Assembly: GCA_964017065.1 (NCBI GenBank) | Contig: OZ024785.1 | Location: 15,101,965-15,165,964, forward strand | Length of the DNA: 64,000 nucleotides | Direction: 5' to 3' | DNA from: Haliclona indistincta | Lineage: Eukaryota; Porifera; Demospongiae; Haplosclerida; Chalinidae | In this document: positions 30,260 through 41,750 of the stretch, piece by piece | How the letters are laid out: the number at the start of each line of letters is the position of its first letter | Position numbering within the stretch: position 1 is the first letter of the stretch | Translations under genes and position numbers: made by a program | Notes under the pieces: model-generated | What the model was told of the DNA's origin: nothing | Database searches by the model: none | Seen by the model: only the letters and a program-made list of their open reading frames with translations

Positions 30260-32152
30260 ATACCGGCTGATGTTGCTGATAGAGTAGACAGAGAGGGAGA
30301 AAAGTAATAATCAAACACCATAACACGTACTAAATAATTCAGTTTAACTCACCTCCTCATGTTGCTGATAGAGCAGACAGAGAAAGAGAAAAGAAATAAT
30401 CAAACGCCGTAAAATGCACACAATAATTCAGTTTAACTCACCGGCTGACATTGATGATAGAGTAGACAGAGAGAGAGAAAAGAAATAATCAAACACCGTA
30501 ACATGCACACAATAAGTCAGTTTACTCACCTTCTGATGTTGATGATAGAGTAGGCAGAGAAGGAGAAAGAAATAATCAAACAACATAAAACGTACAGAAT
30601 AATTCAGTTTTACTCACCGGCTGATATTGATGATACAGTAGACAGAGAAGGAGAAAAGAAATAATCAAACACCGTAACATGTACTAAATAAATCAGTTTT
30701 ACTCACCTTCTGATGTTGATGATAGAATAGACAGAGAGGGAGAAAAGAAATAATCAAACACCGTAAAATGCACACATAATTCAGTCAACTCACCGGCTGA
30801 TGTTCCTGATAGTGTAGACAGAGAAGTAGAATGAAAATAAAAAATCAAACTCTGTACCATGTACATAATAATTCAGTTTTACTCACCTTCTGATGTTGAT
30901 GATAGAGTAGACAAATAAGGAGAAAAGACAAACTCCATACACATGTACATAATAATTTAGTTTTACTCACCCTCTGATGTTGCTGATAGAGTAGAAAAAG
31001 AAGAAGAAAAGAAATAATTTAAACATCGCAACGTACACACAATAATTCACCTTCTCATGTCGCTAATAGAGTAGACAGAGAAGGAGAAAAGAAATAATCA
31101 AACGCCTTTCATGCACACAATAATTCAGTTTTATTTACCGGCTGATGTTGCTGATAGAGTAGACAGAGAGGGAGAAAAGAAATAATCAAACACCGTAACA
31201 CGTACTAAATAATTCAGTTTTACTCACCGACTGATGTTGATGATACAGTAGACAAATAAGGAGAAAAGACAAACTCCATAACATGTACACAATAATTCAG
31301 TTTTACTCACCCTCTGATGTTGCTGATAGAGTAGAAAAAGAAAGGAAATAATTTAAACACCGCAACGTACACACAATAATTCACCTTCTCATGTCGCTAA
31401 TAGAGTAGACAGAGAAGGAGAAAAGAAATAATCAAACACCTTTCATGCACACAATAATTAAGTTTCATTCACCGGCTGATGTTGCTGATAGAGTAGACAG
31501 AGAGGGAGAAAAGATATACTCAACAATGTAACACGTACTAAATAATTAAGTTTAACTCACCTCCTGATGTTGCTGATAGAGTAGACAGAGAGGGAGAAAA
31601 GATATACTCAACAATGTAACACGTACTAAATAATTAAGTTTAACTCACCTCCTGATGTTGCTGATAGAGTAGACAGAGAGGGAGAAAAGATATACTCAAC
31701 AATGTAAAACGTACTAAATAATTAAGTTTAACTCACCTCCTGATGTTGCTGATAGAGTAGACAGAGAGGGAGAAAAGATATACTCAACAATGTAACACGT
31801 ACTAAATAATTAAGTTTAACTCACCTCCTGATGTTGATGATAGAGTAGACAGAGAGGGAGAAAAGAAATAATCATACACTGTAAAATGCACACAATAATT
31901 CAATCAACTCACCGGCTGATGTTCCTGATAGTGTAGACAGAGAAGGAGAATGAAAATAAAAAATCAAACACTGTACCATGTACACAATAATTCAGTCTTA
32001 CTCACCTTCTGATGTTGATGATAGAGTAGACAAATAAGGAGAAAAGAAATAATCAAACACCGTCACATGCATACAACTCACTTCCTGATGTTGATGATAC
32101 AGAAGACAGAGAAGGAGAAATGAAATAATCAAACATCATAACATGTACATAA

Positions 32153-32752
32153 TGAACGAATTTCACAAACCCTCGGCGTGTGAGCACCGTTTTGCTAATA
32201 AAAATTATTGTAGAGTTAGCACTAAGCTCCCTAGTTGGAGATTGCAGCAGACGTTTGCAGCCAGTGCCAACCTGCTTAGCTTTTAGGCTGTAGCTATATT
32301 GAAACTGCATGCACTGCTAACCAGAAGGCAGCAAAATGCTGAACACCTTCTAGGCGTGTCATGTGGGCGTGACCATGCATGAACACGTGAGTAGGTAGCC
32401 ATTGCTAGCTGTATAGGCTGATATCTACGCACACTCAGAGCTGTCCTGCTGTTTAGATGGAATCTACAAGTACCTAGATAGTCAACTATGGGCGCTTTTG
32501 TAGTCAGAGAGGTCCAAGATGGCCGTCAAGATGAGCCAGCCATACATAACTCGAGAACGAAAGCACTTTAGCAAAATTCACGAGACACATTGCAAGCCAT
32601 TGTCGTGCTAAGCTTGTTTATACCTTTACCGAGTTTCAGAAGTGAGCGATGGTCTCTGCAGCTCGATGGTCAGAACGAATGAACGAACAAACGAATGAGT
32701 GAACGAATGACAAACCAAGTACCGTAACCCTCGCCCATGCGCCGAGGGTTAA
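32153..32752. mobile_element. TIR insertion in the microexon-like array
   Basis: About 600 bp of unrelated sequence interrupts a unit between TGTACATAAT and AATAATTCAG. It contains AACCCTCGGCG near its left end and CGCCGAGGGTT at its right end, an 11-base inverted repeat, plus GAACGAATGA repeats near 32690. No transposase frame is seen and ends are approximate. Confidence 0.6.
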
Positions 32753-35167
32753 TAATTCAGTTTTACTCACCTTCTGCGATCGAGTAGACATAGAGGGAGA
32801 AAGATATAATCAAACACAGTAACATACACACAACTCACTTCCTGATGTTGATGATAGAGTAGACAGAGAAGGAGAAAAATTAATCAAACACCATAACATG
32901 TGCACAATAATTTCTTTTTTACTCACCGGCTGATGTTGATGATACAGATGGAGAAAAGAAATAATCAAACACTGTAACATGTACTAAATAATTCAGTTTT
33001 ACTCACCGGCTGATGTTGATAATAGAGTAGACAGAGAAGGAGAAAAGAAATAATCAAACACATATGCACACAACTCACCTCCTGATGTTGATGATAGAGT
33101 AGGCAGAGAATTAGAAAAAAACACGGTAAAGTGCTCACAATAATTCAGTTTTACTCACTGGCTGATGTTGCTGATAGTGTAAAGAGAGAAGGAGAATAGA
33201 ATAATCAAATACCGTAACATGCACACAACTCACTGCCTGTTGTTGACGATAGTGTAGACAGAGAGGGAGAAAAGAAATTATCAAACACCGCAACATGTAC
33301 ATAATAATTTAGTTTTACTCACCTTCTGTGATAGAGTATAGACAGAGAAGGAGAAAGATACAATCAAACACAGTGACATGCACACAATAATTCAGTTTTA
33401 CTCACCGGCTGATGTTGATGATAGAGTAGACAGAGAAGGAGAAAAATTAATCAAACACTGTAACATGTACACGATAATTCAGTTTTACTCACATACTGAT
33501 GTTGATGATAGAGTAGGCAGAGAAGGATGAAAGAAATAATCAAACACCGTAACATGTACACGATAATTCGGTTTTACTCACCTCCTGAAGTTGATGATAG
33601 AGTAGGCAGAGAAGGAGAAAAGAAATAATCAAACATCGTAACATGTACACGATAATTCAGTTTTACTCACATACTGATGTTGATGATAGAGTAGGCAGAG
33701 AAGGATGAAAGAAATAATCAAACACCATAACATGTACACAATAATTCAGTTTTACTCACCTCCTGAAGTTGATGATAGAGTAGGCAAAGAAGGAGAAAAG
33801 AAATAATTAAAATACCGTAACATGTACACAATAATTCAGTTTCCTACCTCCTGATGTTGATGATAAAGTAGACAGAGAAGGAGAAAAGAAATAATCAAAC
33901 ACCGTAATATGCATGCACACAATAATTCGGTTTTATTCACCTCCTGATGTTGATGATAGAGTAGGCAGAGAAGGAGAAAAGAAACAATTAAAACATCGTA
34001 ACATGTACACAATATAATTCAGTTTCCTACCTCCTGATGTTTATTACAGAGAAGACAGAGAAGGAGAAAAGAAATTGTCAAACACTGTAAGATATACACA
34101 ATAATTACTCACCTCCTGATATTGACGATTGAGTAGGAAAAAAGCAATAATCAAACACCGTAACATGTACACAATAATTCAGTTTTACTCACCAACTGAT
34201 GTTGATGATAGAGTAGACAGAGAAGGAGAAAAGAAATAATTAAACACCGTAACATGTACACAATAATTCAGTTTTACTCACCAACTGATGTAGAAGATAG
34301 AGTAGACAGAGAAGGAGAAAAGAAATTGTCAAACACCGTAAGATATACACAATAATTTACCTCCTTATGTTGATAATAGAGTAGACAGAGAAGGAAAAAA
34401 TAAATAATCAAACACCATAACTTGAACACAATAATTAAATTTTACTCACATACTGATGTTGATGATAGAGTATACAGAGAAAAAGAAAAATAATCTAACA
34501 CTGTAAAATGCATGCAATAATTCAGTTTTACTCACCGACTGATGTTGATGATAGAGTAGATAGAGAGTGAGATTAAAAATAATCAAACACCGTAACATGT
34601 AGACAATAATTCAGTTTTACTTACCGTCTCATGTTTCTGATAAAGTAAACAGAGAAGGAGAAAAGAAATAATCAAACACCGTAACATGCACAAAATAATT
34701 CAGTTTTACTCACATACTGATGTTGATGATAGAGTAGACAGAGAAGAAGAATAGAATTAATCAAACACCTTAACATAAACAATAATTCTGTTTTACTCAC
34801 CCACTGATGTTAATGATAGAGAAGACAGAGATGTAGTAATTTAAAAAAATAATCAAGCACAATAACTTGTACACAATAATTCAGTTTTACTCACCCACTG
34901 ATGTTAATGACAGAGAAGAGAAAAGAAATAATGAAACACCGTAACATGCACAAATAATTCAGTTTTACTCACATCCTGATGTTGATGATAGAGTAGACAG
35001 AGAAGGTAATATATAATTAAGCAACGTAACACAATAATTCAGTTTTACTTACCGTCTAATGTTGATGATAGAATAGACAGAGAAGAAGACAAAAATTTTA
35101 AAGCAGCGTATATGTAAGTACAATCCAGCACAATCAGTAATATTTTTAGACTAAATCAATAACATAA

Positions 35168-35417
35168 CTGTAGTAGAAGGAGCCCGCCTCAGGGACTTTC
35201 CCTACTTAAACTTGACTACAATTATTGTAGAACCTTCTAAATAATTATTTTCCTTTCTTATTTTATAGACCTTTCTTGACTATTTTACTTCTAGAATCTT
35301 CTATTTCTTATAAATACTCTTGTTTTTTTAATGCAAAATCAGTTACAAATTCAGCTCCATTTCACAACTTATCGGTTCTAAGTCTAATACAAGCGACTAC
35401 CCCTTGGCTTTATCACA
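35168..35417 (+). repeat. Probable 5' LTR
   Basis: The segment begins TGTAGTAGAAGG and ends TTTATCACA, so it has TG...CA termini, and it ends two bases before a primer-binding site. It contains a TATAAATA-like box (about 35310). The matching 3' LTR was not found in the window, so the left end is inferred. Confidence 0.55.
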
Positions 35418-35419
35418 TT

Positions 35420-35434
35420 TGGTAGCAGCGGTTT
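35420..35434 (+). other. Primer-binding site for initiator tRNA-Met
   Basis: TGGTAGCAGCGG matches the complement of the 3' end of animal initiator tRNA-Met (TGGTAGCAGAGG) at 11 of 12 positions and lies two bases after the LTR end. Confidence 0.7.
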
Positions 35435-35738
35435 GTGATTCAATTACTGTCAGACGTACAGTGAGACCTTACAACCAGGATACTTGTTCCAGATACTAAT
35501 AGAGCGAGGAGGCAGTATTATCATTGCCATAAGTATTAATTATATTATAAGTATTATTATGTAAGTATTATCATTGCCGCTAGGCAATGATAATTATGTA
35601 GGGATGACGGCGAGTTAAGATGGCGACTACTCATGTGTGAAAATGAGTTATCGCACATATCTCTACTGGTATACATTTCTACCTATCCTTTACTATCGAA
35701 TGCTGTTACGTTCTGGAAATACAACTAGGAGAGATAAT

Positions 35739-36600
35739 ATGGCAGATGTTCCAGTGTGGATGAAGGTTTGGCTAGAAGAGAGTCGCAAGGAACGAGATGA
35801 AGAAAAGCAGAGACGAGAAGAAGAGAAGAGAATATTCACTGAAGAAAAGAAAAAACAGGAAGAGGAACGACTTGGAGAGAAGAGAATTCGAAGGTATAAG
35901 AAGAATAGAAGCAGAAATAAGAAGAGGAATTGAGAAGAAGGGAAGAAATCAGAGAAGAGGAGAGACGTAGGGAGCGAGAGGATGACTGGAGAAGATATGA
36001 GGAGCTAATCAAGAGCTTAATTTGAATGAAAGAAACATTTTGCAATGGGACAGGAATCACCGAAGCTGAAAAAGCTGATGGACACAGATGATATCGAAGC
36101 CTATATCTCATACCTTTTGAGAGAGCAGCTGACACCCACGGAGTTGAGAAGGACAAGTAGTCAGTTTTTTTGCACCTCAACTAACAGGCAAAGAGCTACA
36201 GGCTTTTGTGGCACTCAGTAATGATGATTCCAAGAAGTACGAGAAAGTGAAAGAGGCAATTTCCGCCGATATGATATCAATGAGGAGACATACAGACAGA
36301 GGTTGAGATCATGCAGTGAAGTGGAAGGCGAATGAGACATCGATGGAGATGGTAATTCGGTTCAAAGACTTAGTCTCAAAATGGCTAACAGAAGTTGTGA
36401 AGCAGCAGTTCATTGACATACTCCCATAGGAAGCTAAAGTGTGGGTAAAGAAACACAAACCAAAGACTTCCGAGGAGGCAGGCAGTCTACCAGAAGACTT
36501 AAGGCAGGCCAGAAAGAAAGAATTGTGGCAGAAGTACAAAACGGTGCAACTATTTCGGAAGACTTGGTCACAGAATGAAACACAAAATGGTGAGAACCAG
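35739..36600 (+). pseudogene. gag remnant with SCAN-like capsid region
   Basis: The ATG at 35739 opens MADVPVWMKVWLEES followed by a Lys/Glu/Arg coiled coil. After frame breaks, 36170-36520 reads RRYDINEETYRQRLR, ...IRFKDLVSKWLTE and WVKKHKPKTSEEAGSLPEDL. These are the successive helices of the SCAN-like capsid region carried by Gmr1-type gag proteins, from which vertebrate SCAN domains derive. Several frameshifts and stops are present. Confidence 0.7.
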
Positions 36601-36632
36601 AATGGTTCTACTAGCCTAATTGTTTAGAGATG

Positions 36633-37845
36633 TAACCGACGATGTAATGAATGCCAGAAGATGGTCAACAGTGAGTGCCACTAGTGCCATTGCCAATCAT
36701 GAAGGAACCATTTGAGCACATAGCAATTTACATAGTAGGACAGCTACCTCACAGCCGGAAGGGTAAGGTAAAGTGGCCTAATTTCGGTCACCGCCTATTT
36801 CCGGTCACTTTGCGGAAAACCCATCGCTTATGCTGCCTTCGTAGCGCCAACATCTCACTACCACAACAGCCAGACTTAGGCTAACTGACTACCTTCCTGT
36901 TGGTATAATCGGCGCCACTCTGAACCTTTGTATGCTTGACGGAGCTGAAGTAAAAAAGAGAACTTTGCCTTATGAATTGTAATTCTAAAAAGAAGGTGTA
37001 AATCGTTAGTAAACTAAGCTTAAACTAAAGACTGAACATTAATGAAAATGCAGACGTAGTAGTATCCAGCTATCTTCAGCGATTTCGAGCTGGCAGATGT
37101 CTGAGTCATGGTAGGTGGAGCTCATTTTAAGCTCTGCGTGGGCGGTGACATTGAAAAATAGCGGATTTCTCTGCCGCGAAAACAAACAAAATCTTGCAGG
37201 CAGCTTTGAAAGCGGCAGGAGACGACCAAAGCTAGTCGTAGCGCGGCACACATTTTTGGAAATCTCTACAGCACTTTGCATTTAGACCAACAATAGCTGT
37301 ACCAAGAATCCGTGCCAGAAACATCTGCTAAATGCAATCATTATACAAATGTACTGCTTACTGAGAATAATAGAATGTTATAGGATGCTGAACACATCTA
37401 TTTGTAGCAAAAACAGCTCGTCGCTAGCATAGAAAGTCGCTTTTCAAAGTGACCGGAATTACCCAATTTAACCCCGAGTTTCGCTATTTATGGTTACTAG
37501 TTTTTATTAATTCTTACTGCCAAGAAGCATCGAATCTTCAACGCCAACTTTCTCCTGCTGAAAGAGTACACCCAGTAGTATCAGTGACTGCAATGCAAGA
37601 GCTCGCGGCTCGTTCGTCTTGGCGCTCGGTGCGTGCAAACCTGAACGAGCCAAACAGTGACCGGAAATGGGCCACTCTACCTTAACCAGTATATCTTGGT
37701 GATCTGTGATTATGCTACTAGGTTCCCAGAAGCAATACCACGTACTTCGCTCAATTGATGCTGAGAAAGTGGCAGAGGAGCTGGTTGCATTCTTTTCCAA
37801 ATTTGGAATACTGAGAGAGATACTCTCTGATCAAGGAGCCAATGG
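36633..37845 (+). pseudogene. Integrase N-terminal and core remnants, split by an insertion
   Basis: A zinc-finger half (CNECQKMV) is followed by PLVPLPIMKEPFEHIAI at 36670-36730, the start of the DDE integrase core. The core resumes after the element at 36764-37684 with VICDYATRFPEAIP and EELVAFFSKFGI...EILSDQGAN up to 37845. The integrase follows gag directly, without RT in between. Confidence 0.75.
36764..37684. mobile_element. 921-bp TIR element inside the integrase
   Basis: Left end TAAGGTAAAGTGGCC and right end GGCCACTCTACCTTA, with TIRs extending to (A/T)TTTC(C)GGTCAC. No transposase frame was recognised. Removing it rejoins the integrase core, which fixes its limits. Confidence 0.8.
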
Positions 37846-38629
37846 CAGATTTTCATAACGTATTATTGGAATTAGAATAAATTCGGCTATGGGGCATGGG
37901 CGTTATTTAGAATCATTTCCCAATCATTGCTGTGTAGTTCAGGCTAGATTCCGCGATCTTCTCTTCTGTCTGATGGATAGAATCGTTTTCCTACAACTGT
38001 CTTACGTTGGGAAATAGGAAGGTCATTGGTTAGGTCTCTGGAAAAGAAGAAACTTTCCATCGAGAAGCTAGCTAGAAATAAGGCGTCAGCGGTAACTGCT
38101 TGTTCGCGATTGAAATCATGCTGGGATTGCTACTCCAGTTTTCAAGCGCAAGAATATACATGGGTAAGGTCAGCTAACAATGTTGCTGTAACTACTAGAC
38201 GCAAGAAACCAACTCTAGCTGTTCAACGGACATCAGACGGCATCAATATGTCGGGGTAAGTTCGACCGGCATATTCCCTATAATTTTGTTCTCTGCTCGA
38301 GTTGGTTTCTTGCGTCTAGTAGTTACAGCAACATTGTTAGCCGACCTTACCCATGCATATTCTTGCGCTTGAAAACTGGAGTAGCAATCCCAGCATGATT
38401 TCAAGCGCGAACAAGCAGTTACCGCTGACGCCTTGTTTCTAGCTTCTGGATGGAAAGTTTCTTCTTTTCCAGAGACCTAACCAATGACCTTCCTATTTCC
38501 CAACGTAAGACAGTTGTAGGACAAACGATTCTATCTATCAGACAGAAGAGAAGATCGCGGAATAACGCCCATGCCCCTACAGCCGAATTTATTCTAATTC
38601 CAATTATACGTTATGAAAATCTGCCATTT
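37842..38629. mobile_element. Foldback element, arms about 370 bp
   Basis: The left arm from GGCAGATTTTCATAACGT (37842) and the right arm ending ACGTTATGAAAATCTGCC (38629) are inverted repeats almost throughout, including TTGGTTTCTTGCGTCTAGTAG and its complement near the centre (about 38200/38305). The left arm has an extra block of about 50 bp near 37905. A piece of the same end recurs at 40572. Confidence 0.88.
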
Positions 38630-38925
38630 CATGGCTTTGCTATCATCAATATTATATTTTATCTGGAGCTGTCTATGGACTAGCTGTAACGTGAGTGTTG
38701 TAGTAATGCTGGAGTAGTCGTGTTTAGTAGTCGTGTTACCTAGCACCAGTGGTGCTAGGTAACTCAGTGGCCGCAGGCCCCGCCAATGGCTCGTCATCAC
38801 ACCCCACATAGCTATATTTGGTCTATAGGTGAAATAAACTATCTTCGAATTTTAACGCCCACTTCCGGTGACGTCAAACTTGCCGGGCGACTATAGTCGC
38901 CCGCCGCTTGTGAAGGGTTAAGTCG

Positions 38926-39945
38926 ACACATAGTCAGTCTCATTGATTTGTCTTTCTTCTTCACGAAAACAATGGGTGAAGCCCAATCGCTCACTGATGA
39001 CTCAATGATTCCATCCTCTAGCATTTCCTGCAGCTCCTTCTCTACTATTTCTCTGTAAGCATGGGGAAGTCGATAGGGCTGTTGCCTAACTGGTTTCCCT
39101 TTGCTGGTTCGAATGTGACAGTGTGTTATTGTAGTTCGACTGGGTCTGGCTCTCAGTACTTTGTCAAACTGCTTGAGTAGTCTGTTCAGCTGATTTCTTT
39201 GGTCTCTGGACAATTGCTTCCCAATAGTTGGAGTATACAGTGTTACTCTCCACTTCCTTCCATACTGGAATATCTTTGTCCTCTGCATCTCCCACTTCGG
39301 TGGTTTCTTCGCAAAAGTAGCTTCTGCTGACAAGAGACATTCTTTAACATAATTATTTGATGTGGAATATCATTTTCCTTTTTCTTCTTCATGGCATGTC
39401 AATTTCTTAGTCCACTTTCCCAACTTTAAGCAACACCCAAAATGAACCTAGCCATTGGGCCAAAAGCTTGTTAGTTGAATTCGGTAGCAATACTAGCACT
39501 TCTTCATTAGGTAGTAGCTCACGTTCCCGTGCTGTTCTATTGTACCATCGCTTCTGCTGCTTCTGGGTCTCTGTCAAATTTTCTCTCACAAGGTCGGTCA
39601 CTGATTTCCTCCATCCTTTCTCTTATCAACAGCACATGTGACACAACACTTTCATTGCTCCTCCTATCTGCTTCCCATTCTTCCTTCAGCACGTCCAATG
39701 GCCCTCTTACTTCTCGTCCATATAGCAGCTCGAATAGAGAGAATCCAGTGGATGTCTGTGGAAGTTCTCGATATGCAAATAAGATGTAAGGTGGCATGTC
39801 AATCTCTCCCTTCCATCTCAATAAGCCTTCTCAGCAGAGCGTACAAGGTCTTATTAAATCTTTCTACCAATCTATCTGTCTGTGGATGGTATGGTGAAGT
39901 ATGGATTGGGTGAACATGTAGGAGTCTGTAGACTTCCTGTAGTAG
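38926..39945 (-). pseudogene. Inverted segment: integrase C-terminus followed by RT start
   Basis: Read on the minus strand from 39945: HTSPYHPQTDRLVERFNKTL (integrase core end), then YILFAYRELPQTSTGFSLFELLYGREVRGP, GPFxV-type end region (LAQWLGSFWVLLK), and within about 80 bases the RT start (HIRTSKGKPVRQQPYRLPH; DGIIESSVSDWASPIVFVKKKD). The order IN then RT within one short stretch supports a Gmr1-like pol. It breaks at GAAGGGTTAA (38926), the same ten bases at which RT resumes on the plus strand (40909). Confidence 0.75.
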
Positions 39946-40560
39946 TTACCCGTGCGCAGTATGCGCTAGGGTTATGTGTTTGTGTTCGTCTATATGTGTG
40001 TGTGTGTGGACAAAAAACACACTTGTTTACGTCTCACCGCTCGAAATTCGCCACAAAAGTGCACTTTGCAGCTTCTTCACTGAATCTATAGTCCTATGAA
40101 GACGTTTTCTGTGCTAGCAAGCCTTGCTCGAGCGGCTAATCCATGGCTTTCTAAAGCTACGTGTCCTTGTAAGAGCATTTTACGGTATTGTGGGTGTGTC
40201 ACCCTACCTCCTATCCATATCGATGTCCTCACTCAGTCTCACATGTACCGTACGCCAGAGTCACTTCTTGCCGATCACCTGTTAGTGCATGTATGGTAGC
40301 TATGCTATCATCAATATTTATCTGGAGCTGTCTATGGACAAGCTGTAACACAGTGAGTGTTGCACACGGTAAAGCTGGAGTAGTCGTGTTTTAGCTCTTA
40401 GCTCAGAATACGGTTAGTGCATTATGGTAGCTTTGCTATCATCAATATTTATCTGGAGCTGTCTATGGACTAGCTGTAACGTGAGTGTTGTAGTAATGCT
40501 GGAGTAGTCGTGTTTAGCTCTTAGCTCAGCGCACGGGTATGTGTTCATTAGAACTCTAGT
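39946..40560 (+). mobile_element. ACCCGTGCGC-type element, copy 1
   Basis: Begins TTACCCGTGCGCAGTATGCGC and ends GCGCACGGGTATGTGTTCATTAGAACTCTAG. Its left 300 bp are about 90% identical to 55590-55900 and its right end recurs at 55370-55501 and 57478-57562. An internal block of about 130 bp (CTATCATCAATATTTATCTGGAGC...) is tandemly duplicated. It interrupts the inverted integrase segment. No protein frame is recognised. Confidence 0.8.
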
Positions 40561-40914
40561 TGAGACATGAAATGGCAGATTTTCATAACGTATTACCTAG
40601 CACCACTGGGTCTCCAGGGGCTTCTTGACATAAAAAGCAGCCATACGTGCACTAACTTTGTCTCACAAGTGCTGTTTTGACCAACCAAGCGGCGTTTTTT
40701 GCTCCGGTGAGAGTGATTCTAGCACACGACAGTTGGTAGATCGTCAAGTGGGCGTGGTTAACCGCAATTGTCATTGACAACAAGCCCGCACGTTGTGCAA
40801 GTTGATTTTGCATAATAACAGTGATCACAGCGCTATTTTGTCTGTCTAATGGTTTCAAAGGTCAGTGAAATTCACAAAATAGAGGCTAGAATTGCTGTCC
40901 GCACTTGAAGGGTT

Positions 40915-41750
40915 AATTCAGTGACTCAAGTAGATGCTTATCCCATGCCAAGGATTGATGACATCTTTGATCAGATAGGACAAGCAAGGTACATCACAAC
41001 ATTAGACCTAGCGAGAGGCTATTGGCAAGTACCAGTTGCTGAGGAGGATCGTCACAAGACAGCTTTCACTAGTCCACATGGATTTTCCCAGTTTCGAGTA
41101 ATTTCAATTGGACTTAGCGGAGTACCAGCAACATTTCAGAGGCTAATGGATCATGTGATTTGAGGAATGCACCAGTTCAGTTCAAGCTGGGAGGAGCATC
41201 TCGATCAAGCCGGACTGACAGCTGAGCCATCCAAGTGCCAATTTGCCATGTCGGAATGCACTTATCTCGGACATGTCGCTGGTGGAGGAACTGTGAAGAC
41301 AAACTATAGGAAATCAAGGACTTTCCAATCCCAAACAAGTACGATCATTCTTGCTTTATGCCAAATTTTGCTTCGATTGCAGTACCATTGACAGACCTCA
41401 CTAAAAATTCAGAGCCTGTTATGGACGGTCAAGTGTAACCAGGCATTTGAACAGCTGAAGCAGATGCTAATATCAACACCAGTAATATGGAATCCTGACT
41501 TTCGACGGCCATTTGTACTGCAGACAGATGCGTCAGATCTTGGAGTTGGAGCGGTGTTGAGCCAGTATGAAGATGAGGGTCATGACCACCTGGTGGCCTA
41601 TTTCAGTCGAAAAATATTACCAAGAGAGGTCAATTATTCCACAGTTGAGAAGGAATGCCTATTAGGGGTGCAAGCTTTTCAAGTATATCTACTTGGAAGA
41701 CCATTCTCTATTCAAACTGACCATAGAGCTCTACATGGCTGGACGGAGTC
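40915..41750 (+). pseudogene. Reverse transcriptase and RNase H remnants
   Basis: DAYPMPRIDDIFDQIG, TLDLARGYWQVPV and FSQFRVISIGLSGVPATFQRL are RT blocks. The expected YxDD block is missing: the frame jumps from the DHVI-stop-GMHQ region straight to SSSWEEHLDQ, so catalysis is lost. RNase H follows (LQTDASDLGVGAVLSQ; TVEKECL; IQTDHRALH). Stops occur at 41161 and within 41290-41460. Confidence 0.8.

Larger units (their letters stand above)
27700..35095 (-). repeat. Tandem array of about 71 AG-NNN-GT units (candidate one-codon microexons)
   Basis: Units of 75-100 bp repeat across 7.4 kb (6.2 kb without two insertions). On the minus strand a unit runs: pyrimidine-rich tract (TTTTCTCCTTCTCTGTCTACTC in most), ATCATCAACATCAG, three variable bases, GTGAGT(A). 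By hand I count about 71 such sites; every one has AG and GT exactly three bases apart. The triplets vary: AAG 16, CCG 15, GAG 15, AGG 5, GAA 4, TAT 4, TTG 3, and a few ACG, TCG, TGG, CCA, GCA, GAT. None is a stop. The two units nearest the ROCO exon differ (4-nt ACAG at 27703; 9-nt or 2-nt at about 27784). The array is either a chain of coding microexons of the ROCO gene or an intronic minisatellite that carries splice signals. Confidence 0.85.

Noticed and set aside
27700..35095. CRISPR-like appearance of the array
   Set aside because: Units are 75-100 bp with gradual divergence throughout and no conserved repeat/unique spacer split. The genome is eukaryotic. The constant part is splice-like.
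39946..40560. Helitron 3' end (CTAG followed by T, with nearby inverted repeats)
   Set aside because: The right end reads CTCTAGT in three copies, but no TC-type left end, 3' hairpin at fixed distance or Rep/helicase frame was found, so I left the family unclassified.
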